Assembly: GCA_021778895.1 (NCBI GenBank)
Contig: JAJYBR010000005.1
Span: forward strand, 62,001-126,000
Reading direction: 5' to 3'
Length of the DNA stretch: 64,000 nt
Source: Actinomycetes bacterium
GTDB taxonomy: Bacteria > Actinomycetota > Acidimicrobiia > Acidimicrobiales > RAAP-2
Position numbers and translations under genes: made by a program. Shown here in pieces: positions 35,915 to 43,147 of this stretch. The notes below the pieces were generated by a model. The model was given only the letters and a program-made list of their open reading frames with translations. It was not told where the DNA came from and ran no database searches. Position 1 is the stretch's first letter, and every line of letters begins with the position of its first letter.

Positions 35915-36964
35915 TCAGTCCAGGGTCAGCGGCGCGTCGATGTCGAGGGGCCCGCCCACGACGTCGGGGGTCTGCATCGTGGCCAGGCGATCGCGGACGC
36001 GCTGGTCGATCTCGGCCATCAGCTGCGGGCTCTCACGCAGGAACGTCTTGACGTTCTCGCGGCCCTGCCCCAGCTGCTCGCCCTCGTAGGTGAACCAGGC
36101 ACCCGCCTTCTTGACCAGTCCGAGCTCGACGGCCACGTCGAGCACCGAGCCCTCCCGGCTGATGCCCTGCCCGTACATGATGTCGAACTCCGCCTGCTTG
36201 AAGGGCGCAGCGCACTTGTTCTTGACGACCTTGACCCGCGTGCGGCTGCCCACGACCTCGGTGCCGTCCTTGATCGACTCCACGCGGCGGATGTCCATGC
36301 GGACCGAGGCGTAGAACTTGAGCGCCCGCCCACCCGGCGTCACCTCGGGCGAGCCGTAGATGACGCCGATCTTCTCGCGCAGCTGGTTGATGAAGATGGC
36401 CACCGTGTTGGACTTGGAGAGGCCCCCCGTGAGCTTGCGCAGGGCCTGGCTCATGAGCCGCGCCTGCAGGCCCACGTGGGTGTCACCCATGTCGCCCTCG
36501 ATCTCGGCCCGCGGCGTGAGGGCGGCGACCGAGTCGACGACGATCACGTCCAGTGCGCCCGAGCGGATCAGCATGTCGGCGATCTCCAAGGCCTGCTCGC
36601 CCGTGTCGGGCTGGCTGATCAGCAGGTCGTCCACGTTGACGCCGATGGCGCGCGCGTACACCGGGTCCATGGCGTGCTCGGCGTCGATGTACGCGCACAC
36701 GCCGCCGTTGCGCTGGGCCTCGGCGACCACGTGCATGGCCAGCGTCGACTTGCCCGACGACTCGGGACCGTAGAGCTCGACCACCCGGCCCCGCGGCACG
36801 CCGCCGATGCCGAGAGCCATATCCAGAGCCAGCGCCCCGGTCGGGATGGACTCGATGTTGAGGTGCATGTTCTCGCCCAGGCGCATGATCGAGCCCTTGC
36901 CGAACTGCTTCTCGATCTGGCCCAGCGCCGCCTCGAGGGCCTTGCTCCGGTCGTCGGTCGCCAT
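35915..36964 (-). CDS. recA: Recombinase RecA
   Basis: Strand exchange in homologous repair and co-protease for LexA. 349 residues, intein-free. It has [14 protein letters not shown], Walker [20 protein letters not shown], Walker [13 protein letters not shown], the L1 region [20 protein letters not shown] and L2 [22 protein letters not shown] 36964 has AAAGGAGA upstream and gives the normal N-terminus; a GTG or ATG further up adds only unrelated residues. It is controlled by a promoter with an SOS operator in its spacer. No recX gene follows, which is unusual for actinobacteria. Confidence 0.98.
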   Translation of the reverse strand: MATDDRSKALEAALGQIEKQFGKGSIMRLGENMHLNIESIPTGALALDMALGIGGVPRGRVVELYGPESSGKSTLAMHVVAEAQRNGGVCAYIDAEHAMDPVYARAIGVNVDDLLISQPDTGEQALEIADMLIRSGALDVIVVDSVAALTPRAEIEGDMGDTHVGLQARLMSQALRKLTGGLSKSNTVAIFINQLREKIGVIYGSPEVTPGGRALKFYASVRMDIRRVESIKDGTEVVGSRTRVKVVKNKCAAPFKQAEFDIMYGQGISREGSVLDVAVELGLVKKAGAWFTYEGEQLGQGRENVKTFLRESPQLMAEIDQRVRDRLATMQTPDVVGGPLDIDAPLTLD

Positions 36965-37030
36965 GTGGTCTCCTTTGCTCAGTGGTGGCACCCTAGAGGT
37001 GCCCACTGACATGGATCGGGGGACGTCCCC

Positions 37031-37059
37031 ACCGTACTACGAACAGGTGTTCGTATCAA
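37031..37059 (-). promoter_or_regulatory. recA promoter with LexA (SOS) operator in the spacer
   Basis: On the minus strand TTGATA (37059-37054) and TACGGT (37036-37031) are 17 bases apart. The palindrome TACGAACACCTGTTCGTA (37055-37038) fills that gap and contains the actinobacterial SOS core CGAACACCTGTTCG. Binding of LexA would block RNA polymerase directly. The -35 box overlaps the cinA stop codon. Confidence 0.85.
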
Positions 37060-38318
37060 GCACTCTCGCGGTCCAGCGCCCGTCGCAGGACGTCGAGCGC
37101 GCTGATGGCCGCGTAGGCGCGAACGCGGGGCCGGTCACCGGCCAGCCGCAACGCCCGGGCCCCGAGCTGCCCGGAGCGGTCGACCCCCACGAAGACCGTG
37201 CCGACCGGTTGACCCTCCTGCTCGTTCGGACCCGCCACCCCCGTCACAGCGAGACCGATGTCCGCGCCGAGCAACGCGCGCACCCCGCTGGCCATGGACT
37301 GTGCTGCGGACTCGGAGACGACCGGGCCCTCGGGCACGGCGAGCACCTGGTGCTTGACCTCGGTGGCGTAGCTCACCACGCCCCCGCGGAACCAGTTGGA
37401 GGCGCCCGCGACGTTGACCAAACGGCTGGCGATCAGTCCGCCGGTGATCGACTCGGCCACCGCCAAGGTCGCGTGGCGCGCCAGGAGACGCGACGCGATG
37501 GCGTCCTCCATGGTCTCGGCGTCGACGCCGAAGACAATGTCGCCTAGGCGGGCGGTGATGACGCGGCGCACCTCCCGCTCCTCGGTGGCGAGCAGCGCGC
37601 GAGCGTGGTCCTCGTCGTCGCCGCGCGCGGTCACGCGCACCTTGATGCCCTCGATCCCCGAGGCCAGGAACGCGATGGTCAGGCGCCGGTCGCCCTCCAA
37701 GGCGCTGAAGCGCTCGGCCACCGCGTCGGCCAGCGCCGACTCACTCGCCCCCCAGGTGCGCAGGACCCGGCTGACGATGGCTGCCTGACGGCCCGCCGCC
37801 CGCTCGCGCGCGAGCAGGTCGGGCAGGACCGCCCGATCGAACATGTCGGACATCTCGTAGGGGACACCCGGCACCAGGTAGGCCACCTTGGCGCCGATCG
37901 GGCAGATGAGTCCGGGCGCGGTGCCCCGCCGCTGCTCGATGACGGTGGCCCCGCGCGGCACGTCGGCCTGACGCAGGTTGTTGGCCGGCATCTCGCGGCC
38001 CCGCGCCGAGAAGAACGCCGCGATGCGGCCCACGAGCGCCTCGTCGCGCTCGAGGGGCACGTTCATCACCTCGGCGATCGCCTCGCGCGTGATGTCGTCC
38101 TGCGTGGGCCCGAGCCCGCCGCACACGATGACCGCGTCACCGCGCGCCAGGGCGGTGCGCAGGGCGAGCACGATGCGCGCGTGGTTGTCGCCGACGTGCT
38201 GGTGGAAGTGCGAGGAGATGCCGTGGGCCGCCAGCTGCTCACCGAGCCACTGCGAGTTGGTGTCGGCAATCTGTCCGAGCAGCAGCTCGGTCCCGACAGC
38301 GACGACTTCAACGCGCAT
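37056..38318 (-). CDS. cinA: Competence/damage-inducible protein CinA (NMN deamidase / ADP-ribose pyrophosphatase family)
   Basis: A 420-residue two-domain protein. The N-terminal MoCF/COG1058 domain has VEVVAVGTELLLGQIADTNS, VIVCGGLGPTQDDITREAIA and YLVPGVPYEMSDMF. The C-terminal CinA domain has LAVAESITGGLIASRLVNVAG, GGVVSYATEVKHQVL and VTGVAGPNEQEGQPVGTVFV. It acts in NAD recycling and is often next to recA, as here. It overlaps pgsA by 11 bases upstream. Its end abuts the recA promoter, so recA may also receive read-through. Confidence 0.95.
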   Translation of the reverse strand: MRVEVVAVGTELLLGQIADTNSQWLGEQLAAHGISSHFHQHVGDNHARIVLALRTALARGDAVIVCGGLGPTQDDITREAIAEVMNVPLERDEALVGRIAAFFSARGREMPANNLRQADVPRGATVIEQRRGTAPGLICPIGAKVAYLVPGVPYEMSDMFDRAVLPDLLARERAAGRQAAIVSRVLRTWGASESALADAVAERFSALEGDRRLTIAFLASGIEGIKVRVTARGDDEDHARALLATEEREVRRVITARLGDIVFGVDAETMEDAIASRLLARHATLAVAESITGGLIASRLVNVAGASNWFRGGVVSYATEVKHQVLAVPEGPVVSESAAQSMASGVRALLGADIGLAVTGVAGPNEQEGQPVGTVFVGVDRSGQLGARALRLAGDRPRVRAYAAISALDVLRRALDRESA

Positions 38319-38874
38319 GGAGCAGGCGCCTCCCGTCGACGTAGTAGCGCCAGCCGGTGTACATCGTGAGGACCACCGCGATCCAGATCGTCACCTCACC
38401 GAGCCACACGTGATGAGCCGCCACCGGCAGGACGCAGAAGGCGATCGCCCAGTCCTGGACGAACGTCTTCCACTTGGCGATGCGCGTGGCCGGGATCGAG
38501 ATCCCGTGGCGCGCGGCCCGCGAGCGGTAGTAGCTCATCCAGATCTCGCGGAACGTGATCAGGATCGAGGGGACGAGGAACGACGTGACGCCGTGGGGAC
38601 GGGCCAGGACAATCGCGTAGAGCGAGCCGAGGACCAGGATCTTGTCGGCCAACGGGTCGAGGAAGGCGCCCGAGGTGGTGGTGCCGTGGCGGCGCGCGAC
38701 GATCCCGTCGAAGTAGTCCGACGCCGCCGCCAGGAACCCCACGAGCGAGGTCCACCACGAGATGCGGTCGATGACGACCAGGTAGACGAACAGGGGCGCC
38801 ATGAGGATCCGGAACCCCGTCATCAGGTTCGCGGGAGTCAGCAGCGCCGTCTCGCCGTAGCGCGGTGCGCTCAC
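38308..38874 (-). CDS. pgsA: CDP-diacylglycerol--glycerol-3-phosphate 3-phosphatidyltransferase
   Basis: Membrane enzyme making phosphatidylglycerol phosphate. 188 residues, with ALLTPANLMTGFRILMAPLF at the N-terminus and the CDP-alcohol transferase signature in DYFDGIVARRHGTTTSGAFL followed by DPLADK, which carries the metal Asp residues. About five hydrophobic segments. The GTG start overlaps the rimO stop (GTGA) and the end overlaps cinA. The rimO-pgsA-cinA-recA order is a common actinobacterial arrangement. Confidence 0.93.
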   Translation of the reverse strand: MSAPRYGETALLTPANLMTGFRILMAPLFVYLVVIDRISWWTSLVGFLAAASDYFDGIVARRHGTTTSGAFLDPLADKILVLGSLYAIVLARPHGVTSFLVPSILITFREIWMSYYRSRAARHGISIPATRIAKWKTFVQDWAIAFCVLPVAAHHVWLGEVTIWIAVVLTMYTGWRYYVDGRRLLHAR

Positions 38875-40187
38875 CGCGCCACCACGTCCACGCCGTGGCT
38901 GGCCACGATCTCCGCGTCAACCATGCTCCCCGCTTCCCACTGTCGGCTGACTTCCACAATGCCATCGATCTCCGGGCACTCGCGCACACTGCGGGCCACA
39001 CCGGGCCGGTCCACCAGGACGCGCTGGACCGTGCCGACCAGCGCGTCGCGCCGGCGCGCCGTGATGGCGTCTTGGAGCTCGCTCGCCTCGCGCAACCGGT
39101 CCAGGGCGAGCTCGGGGTCGACCGTGTCGTGCGCCGTGGCGGCCGGCGTCCCCTCCTCGGGCGAGAAGGGGAAGAAGCCCGCCCAGTCGAGCTGGGCCTC
39201 TTCCAGGAACGCCAGCAGCTGGCGGTGGTCGTCCTCGGTCTCGCCGGGGTAGCCCAGGATGAACGAGGACCGGAACGTGGCGTCAGGCTCGAGCGCGCGG
39301 ATCCGCGCGATGCGTTCGAGGAAGCGGGCGGCGTCGCCCCAGCGGCGCATGCGACGCAGGTGGGCCCGGGTCACATGCTGGAGCGACAGGTCGAAGTAGG
39401 TCACCCCGGTCGCCAAGATCGCATCGATCAACTGGGGCGTCAGGCTCGAGGGGTACAGGTAGAGCAGGCGCACCCGGTCGACCTCGCGCGCCAGCTGCTC
39501 GACCAGCTGGACGAGGGGCTGAGCGGTGCCGTCCTCGAGCGGCTCGACCACGTCGAGCCCGTCGCGACGGCGTCGCCGGTCGAGTCCCCAGCTGGCCAGG
39601 TCCTGGGCGACCAGCACCAGCTCGCGCACGCCGCTGGCCGCGAGACCGCGCGCCTCCTCGAGGACCGCGTCTGCTGCCCGAGAGCGCTGGTCGCCCCGGA
39701 AGCTGGGGATCGCGCAGAAGCCGCAGCGCCGGTCGCACCCCTCGGCGATCTTGAGGTAGGCCCACGGTGCGGCAACCTTCGGGCGCGGCAGGTTGAGCAG
39801 GTCGAAGTCGCTGCGGGGCCCCGTGCGCACCCGCACCGGCGTGATCGACGCGAACTCGTGGCCGAAGCCGGCCACGACGTCAGCCTCGGGCAGGGCGTCG
39901 GCCAGCTCGTCGCCGTAACGCTCGGCCATGCAGCCCGTCACCACCAGGCGAGCGCCGGGGGCCCGGCGCTGGGCCAGGTCCAGCACGGTGGCCACCGACT
40001 CCTCGCGGGCCGCCTCGATGAAGGCGCACGTGTTGGCGACGACCAGGTCCGCGCGGGCGGGATCGCTCGCCAGCTCGTAGCCCTGCCCCTCGAGCAGGCC
40101 CGCGAGCTTGTCCGAGTCCACCTGGTTCTTCGGACAGCCCAGTGTCTCGATGTAGTAGCGCAGCGTCGTCTCCTGACACGACGACAC
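38871..40187 (-). CDS. rimO: Ribosomal protein S12 methylthiotransferase
   Basis: Radical-SAM enzyme adding a methylthio group to Asp of ribosomal protein S12. 438 residues with the N-terminal MTTase cluster cysteines in ETLGCPKNQVDSD, VVANTCAFIEAA and VVTGCMAERYG, the radical-SAM cluster CDRRCGFCAIPSFRG, and a C-terminal TRAM-like part. GTG 40187 is the last in-frame start downstream of the tRNA gene; a CTG eight codons later, 5 bases after CAGGAG, is an alternative. It begins 25 bases after the tRNA-Ser gene and may share its transcript. Confidence 0.92.
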   Translation of the reverse strand: MSSCQETTLRYYIETLGCPKNQVDSDKLAGLLEGQGYELASDPARADLVVANTCAFIEAAREESVATVLDLAQRRAPGARLVVTGCMAERYGDELADALPEADVVAGFGHEFASITPVRVRTGPRSDFDLLNLPRPKVAAPWAYLKIAEGCDRRCGFCAIPSFRGDQRSRAADAVLEEARGLAASGVRELVLVAQDLASWGLDRRRRRDGLDVVEPLEDGTAQPLVQLVEQLAREVDRVRLLYLYPSSLTPQLIDAILATGVTYFDLSLQHVTRAHLRRMRRWGDAARFLERIARIRALEPDATFRSSFILGYPGETEDDHRQLLAFLEEAQLDWAGFFPFSPEEGTPAATAHDTVDPELALDRLREASELQDAITARRRDALVGTVQRVLVDRPGVARSVRECPEIDGIVEVSRQWEAGSMVDAEIVASHGVDVVAR

Positions 40188-40211
40188 CGAGCGCTGCGCG
40201 CTCGGTGTCTG

Positions 40212-40305
40212 TGGCGGAGAGGGAGGGATTCGAACCCTCGGGCCCGCGTTAACGGGCCGCATTCTTAGCAGGAATGTGGTTTAAGCCGGACTCACCCACC
40301 TCTCC
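40212..40305 (-). tRNA. tRNA-Ser (anticodon GCT)
   Basis: Acceptor arms GGAGAGG and CCTCTCC pair fully. The anticodon loop is CTGCTAA with GCT at the centre, reading AGC/AGU. A long variable arm (GGCCCG/CGGGCC) is typical of serine tRNAs. The T-loop is GGTTCGAATCC. CCA is encoded (40214-40212). TAAGAT on the minus strand (40319-40314) lies 8 bases upstream of the mature 5' end. Confidence 0.95.
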
Positions 40306-40379
40306 CCGCGATCATCTTACCCAGGGATGGCCCGAGACATCGACCGGTGCCCGCCCCCCTGGCGGCGCCGCAGGGTCGG

Positions 40380-40385
40380 TAAGAT
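40380..40385 (+). promoter_or_regulatory. -10 box (TAAGAT) of the family-3 binding protein gene
   Basis: TAAGAT lies 9 bases before the ATG at 40395, with no ribosome site. Confidence 0.4.
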
Positions 40386-40394
40386 GCCGCCGCC

Positions 40395-41285
40395 ATGGCT
40401 TCGCCGCTGCCGTCTTCGCTCGCTGCGCGCCTGGTCCTGACGGTGGCGATGCTCGGCGCCGCGCTCACCGGTGCCGCTGGCGGCCCCGCCGCGGCCTCGA
40501 TCCAGGCGCCACGCGCCCTCGGCCAGTGCCGGGCCGCCCTCCCGTCCCTGGAGCACGCACGGGGCGGTCTCACGGTGGCGACCGAGCGCCCCACGAACTG
40601 GCCGTGGTTCATCGGCAACCGCCCGGCCAACGGTCGGGGCTACGAGTCGGCGCTGGTCTACGCGATCGCGAAGTCGCTCGGCGTCGCCCACCGCGACGTG
40701 CACTGGGTGCAGCAGCCCTACGCCACGGCGACCGCGCCGGGGACCAAGAGCTTCGACTTCGACGCCGACGAGATCGCCGAGCCCGTCGGGGCGACGACCG
40801 CGGTGACCTACTCGAGCGCGTATTACGACCTCCACACCGCCCTCGTCGCGCGCAAGGGCAGCGCGATCGCGCAGCGCCACGACGCGGCGGCGCTGCGTAC
40901 CTACCGCTACGGGGCCCTCGCGGGATCGGTCGAGCTGACCTACCTCCAGCACTCGCTCCACCCGCGCCGCGCGCCCCAGGCGTTCAAGTCGGTGGGCACG
41001 CTGCTCGCCGCGCTGCGGGCCGGCACCGTTGACGCGATCGCGCTGGACACGGCCTCGGCCCTGTCGCTGGTCCACGCGTCGACCCACGCGTCGGGTGCCG
41101 CGCTGGCCATCGTGGGCCAGTTCCCCGGGGTGAGCGGCCACTACGCCCTGGTCTTCCAGCACAAGAACCCGCTGGCCGCCTGCGTCGACGAGTCCCTGGC
41201 CCTGCTGCGCCACAACGGAACGCTGGCCGCGCTCCAACGCCGCTGGCTGGCACCGTTCACGGCGGTGCCGATGCTGCGGCCCTGA
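40395..41285 (+). CDS. Exported family-3 type solute-binding protein
   Basis: 296 residues: a signal peptide (LAARLVLTVAMLGAALTGAA, cleavage near PAAAS) followed by a domain like amino-acid binding proteins (SBP_bac_3). The features are GLTVATERPTNWPWFIGNRP, a stretch with GYESALVYAIAKSLG, EPVGATTAVTYSSAYYDLHTA and, late, LVFQHKNPLAACVDESLALL. That last segment is the usual helix before the C-terminus (ALQRRWL). There are no permease or ATPase genes nearby, so it is an orphan receptor or works with a distant importer. Ligand unknown. Confidence 0.78.
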   Translation: MASPLPSSLAARLVLTVAMLGAALTGAAGGPAAASIQAPRALGQCRAALPSLEHARGGLTVATERPTNWPWFIGNRPANGRGYESALVYAIAKSLGVAHRDVHWVQQPYATATAPGTKSFDFDADEIAEPVGATTAVTYSSAYYDLHTALVARKGSAIAQRHDAAALRTYRYGALAGSVELTYLQHSLHPRRAPQAFKSVGTLLAALRAGTVDAIALDTASALSLVHASTHASGAALAIVGQFPGVSGHYALVFQHKNPLAACVDESLALLRHNGTLAALQRRWLAPFTAVPMLRP

Positions 41286-41288
41286 GCC

Positions 41289-41729
41289 TCAGGCCGCCAT
41301 CTGCTCGAGGAGCAGCGCGAACAGCTCGCGGTCGCGATCCCAGGTCAGGCGCTCGGCCACCTCGCCCAGGGTGAGCCACACCAGGTCGTCGACCTCGGCG
41401 TTGGGCTCGAAGGCTCCGTCCTCGACGGCCATCAAGTAGTAGGCGACGATCTTGGGCCGCCCCTTGCGGTGGGTGTAGTTGGTGGTCCCGACGAACCGCT
41501 CGACACGACAGCGCAGCCCGGTCTCTTCCCACACCTCGCGCAGCGCCGCCTCGGGGAAGCCCTCCCCTGGATCGAGCTTGCCCTTGGGAAACGTCCAGTC
41601 GCCGCGCGCCTCCCGGTAGATGCACGCGATCTCGGTGCCCCGGGGACCACCGTCGCGCACGACGATGCCCCCAGCGGCCCGGATCAGATCCCGCGGTGCG
41701 TCGTGGGGGACGATGAGCCCGTGGGTCAT
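41289..41729 (-). CDS. Nudix hydrolase
   Basis: A 146-residue pyrophosphohydrolase acting on a nucleoside diphosphate linked to another group. The complete Nudix box spans about residues 50-72: G-K-L-D-P-G-E, then AALREVWEETGL with the metal-binding REVWEE. Upstream lies RAAGGIVVRDGGPRGTEIAC, as in the MutT/Ap4A type. VAYYLMAVEDGAFEPNAEVD resembles the actinobacterial MutT1-like branch, but without the histidine-phosphatase domain. The substrate is not resolvable. Confidence 0.9.
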   Translation of the reverse strand: MTHGLIVPHDAPRDLIRAAGGIVVRDGGPRGTEIACIYREARGDWTFPKGKLDPGEGFPEAALREVWEETGLRCRVERFVGTTNYTHRKGRPKIVAYYLMAVEDGAFEPNAEVDDLVWLTLGEVAERLTWDRDRELFALLLEQMAA

Positions 41730-41784
41730 CGCGTTGGTCCCGAGCGTCGAGCGCAGCGGTCAAGGGCGGCACCAGGCACGTCCG

Positions 41785-41790
41785 TAGAGT
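41785..41790 (+). promoter_or_regulatory. -10 box (TAGAGT) of the TSUP permease gene
   Basis: TAGAGT is 7 bases before the ATG at 41798. The nearer in-frame GTG at 41792 would leave one base after the box, so the ATG is the better start. Confidence 0.45.
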
Positions 41791-41797
41791 AGTGAAA

Positions 41798-42571
41798 ATG
41801 TGGTTCGCTACCGTTGCCGCGCCGTGGCGCACCGTGGCGTTCTTCCTCGCGGGCGTCGCCGGGGGGCTCGCCAACGGCGTCGCGGGCGGCGGCACCTTCA
41901 TCACCTTCCCCACGATGCTCGCCCTCGGCGTCCCCCCGCTCCCGGCCAACCTGTCGACCACCGTCGCCATCATTCCGAGCTTCTTGTCCAACCTGCGCGG
42001 CTTTCGCACGGAGATCCGCCTGCACTGGCCGCTGATCCGGCGGCTGGTGCCCGTCGTGGCCATCGGGACGGGGATCGGGACCGCTCTGCTCCTCGTGGGC
42101 TCGTCGCACACCTTCGAGCGCGTCGTGCCCTGGCTGATCGGTGCCGCGACGCTGGTCTTCGCCACCGCCCCGCTGATCACGCGGCACCTGGCCGGCCTGG
42201 ACCACCACCACCCCGCCCGCTGGTGGCTGCTCGTGGTCGGCATGGCGCTGACCGCCGCCTACGGCGGCTACTTCGGCGCGGGCGTCGGGATCATGATGCT
42301 GGCCACGATGGCCATCGCGCTCCCGCTCGAGCTCGCCGAGATCCAGGGCATCCGCAGCGTCCTGTCCCTCCTGGTCACGGTGGAAGCGGCCGTGGTCTTC
42401 GTCGTGCACGGGCACCTGGCGCTCGGCGCGATCTACCCGATGTTCGTGGGGGCGTTCCTCGGCGGCTGGCTGGGGACCCAGGTCCTGTTGCGCGTGCGCA
42501 CGTCTTACGTGCGTGCCCTCATCGTCGTCATCGGCGTGGCGACCACCATCCACTTGGCCATGGCGGCCTGA
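41798..42571 (+). CDS. TSUP (TauE/SafE) family membrane permease
   Basis: A 257-residue permease with seven to eight hydrophobic segments. The internal repeat typical of the family is clear: GLANGVAGGGTFITFPTMLA in the first half and AAYGGYFGAGVGIMMLATMA in the second. Family members move sulfite, sulfoacetate or other small organosulfonates or organic anions. The substrate is unknown and no sulfur genes are adjacent. The N-terminus MWFATVAAPWRT is short and suits a leaderless start. Confidence 0.88.
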   Translation: MWFATVAAPWRTVAFFLAGVAGGLANGVAGGGTFITFPTMLALGVPPLPANLSTTVAIIPSFLSNLRGFRTEIRLHWPLIRRLVPVVAIGTGIGTALLLVGSSHTFERVVPWLIGAATLVFATAPLITRHLAGLDHHHPARWWLLVVGMALTAAYGGYFGAGVGIMMLATMAIALPLELAEIQGIRSVLSLLVTVEAAVVFVVHGHLALGAIYPMFVGAFLGGWLGTQVLLRVRTSYVRALIVVIGVATTIHLAMAA

Positions 42572-42592
42572 CCGTATTGCTAACTATTCCAC

Positions 42593-42598
42593 TAGGAT
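42593..42598 (+). promoter_or_regulatory. -10 box (TAGGAT) of the DUF4395 gene
   Basis: TAGGAT is 7 bases before the ATG at 42606. CTGACC lies 19 bases further upstream as a possible -35. Confidence 0.5.
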
Positions 42599-42605
42599 TT
42601 GTGGC

Positions 42606-43097
42606 ATGGGACGGTTCCTTCGCTACCCGAATCCCGTCAATGAGGGGTCGTCGCGCGTCATCGCGCTCGGCGTGGTGACCATGGCCGTGGCCGCCGAAGT
42701 CCTGCGGCTGCCGGTCCTCCTGATCCCCCTGGTCTACGGGTTCTGCGTGCGCACGGCCGCGGGGCCCACGCTGTCGCCGCTCGGGCTGCTGGCCAGCCGC
42801 GTGGTGGGCCCGCGCATCGTGCGCTGGCGCCGCCCGGTGCCCGGACCGCCCAAGAGGTTCTCCCAGGCGATCGGCGCGGTGCTGACGGTGAGCGCCACCG
42901 TGGTGTGGCTCACCGTCGGCTGGGGAGTCGCTCGCTGGATCCTGCTGCCGCTGGTGGTCGCGGCCGGGCTCGAGGGCTTCGCCGGGTACTGCGTGGGCTG
43001 TGCCATCTTCGGCTTCCTGATCCAGTGGGGCGTCGTGCCGGCGAGTGTGTGTGCCGAGTGCAGCAACTTGTCGGCGCGTTGGGCAACTCGCCGCTGA
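42606..43097 (+). CDS. DUF4395 family membrane protein
   Basis: 163 residues. RYPNPVNEGSSRVIALGV at the N-terminus and the late FAGYCVGCAIFGFLIQWG fit the DUF4395 family, which has about four membrane helices and a conserved CxxC. In many actinobacteria such genes sit beside thiol-redox or sulfur-transfer genes. Here the only such hint is the TSUP permease upstream; the link is inference. No known biochemical role. ATG 42606 is preferred over upstream starts because it gives the standard N-P-V-N-E beginning. Confidence 0.82.
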   Translation: MGRFLRYPNPVNEGSSRVIALGVVTMAVAAEVLRLPVLLIPLVYGFCVRTAAGPTLSPLGLLASRVVGPRIVRWRRPVPGPPKRFSQAIGAVLTVSATVVWLTVGWGVARWILLPLVVAAGLEGFAGYCVGCAIFGFLIQWGVVPASVCAECSNLSARWATRR

Positions 43098-43135
43098 GAC
43101 CCCTTCGGCGCTGACCCGGCGGGCAGGGTGCCCCG

Positions 43136-43141
43136 TAGGCT
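43136..43141 (+). promoter_or_regulatory. -10 box (TAGGCT) of the S53 peptidase gene
   Basis: TAGGCT is 6 bases before the GTG at 43148. CTGACC lies 19 bases further upstream. Confidence 0.5.
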
Positions 43142-43147
43142 GAGCCG

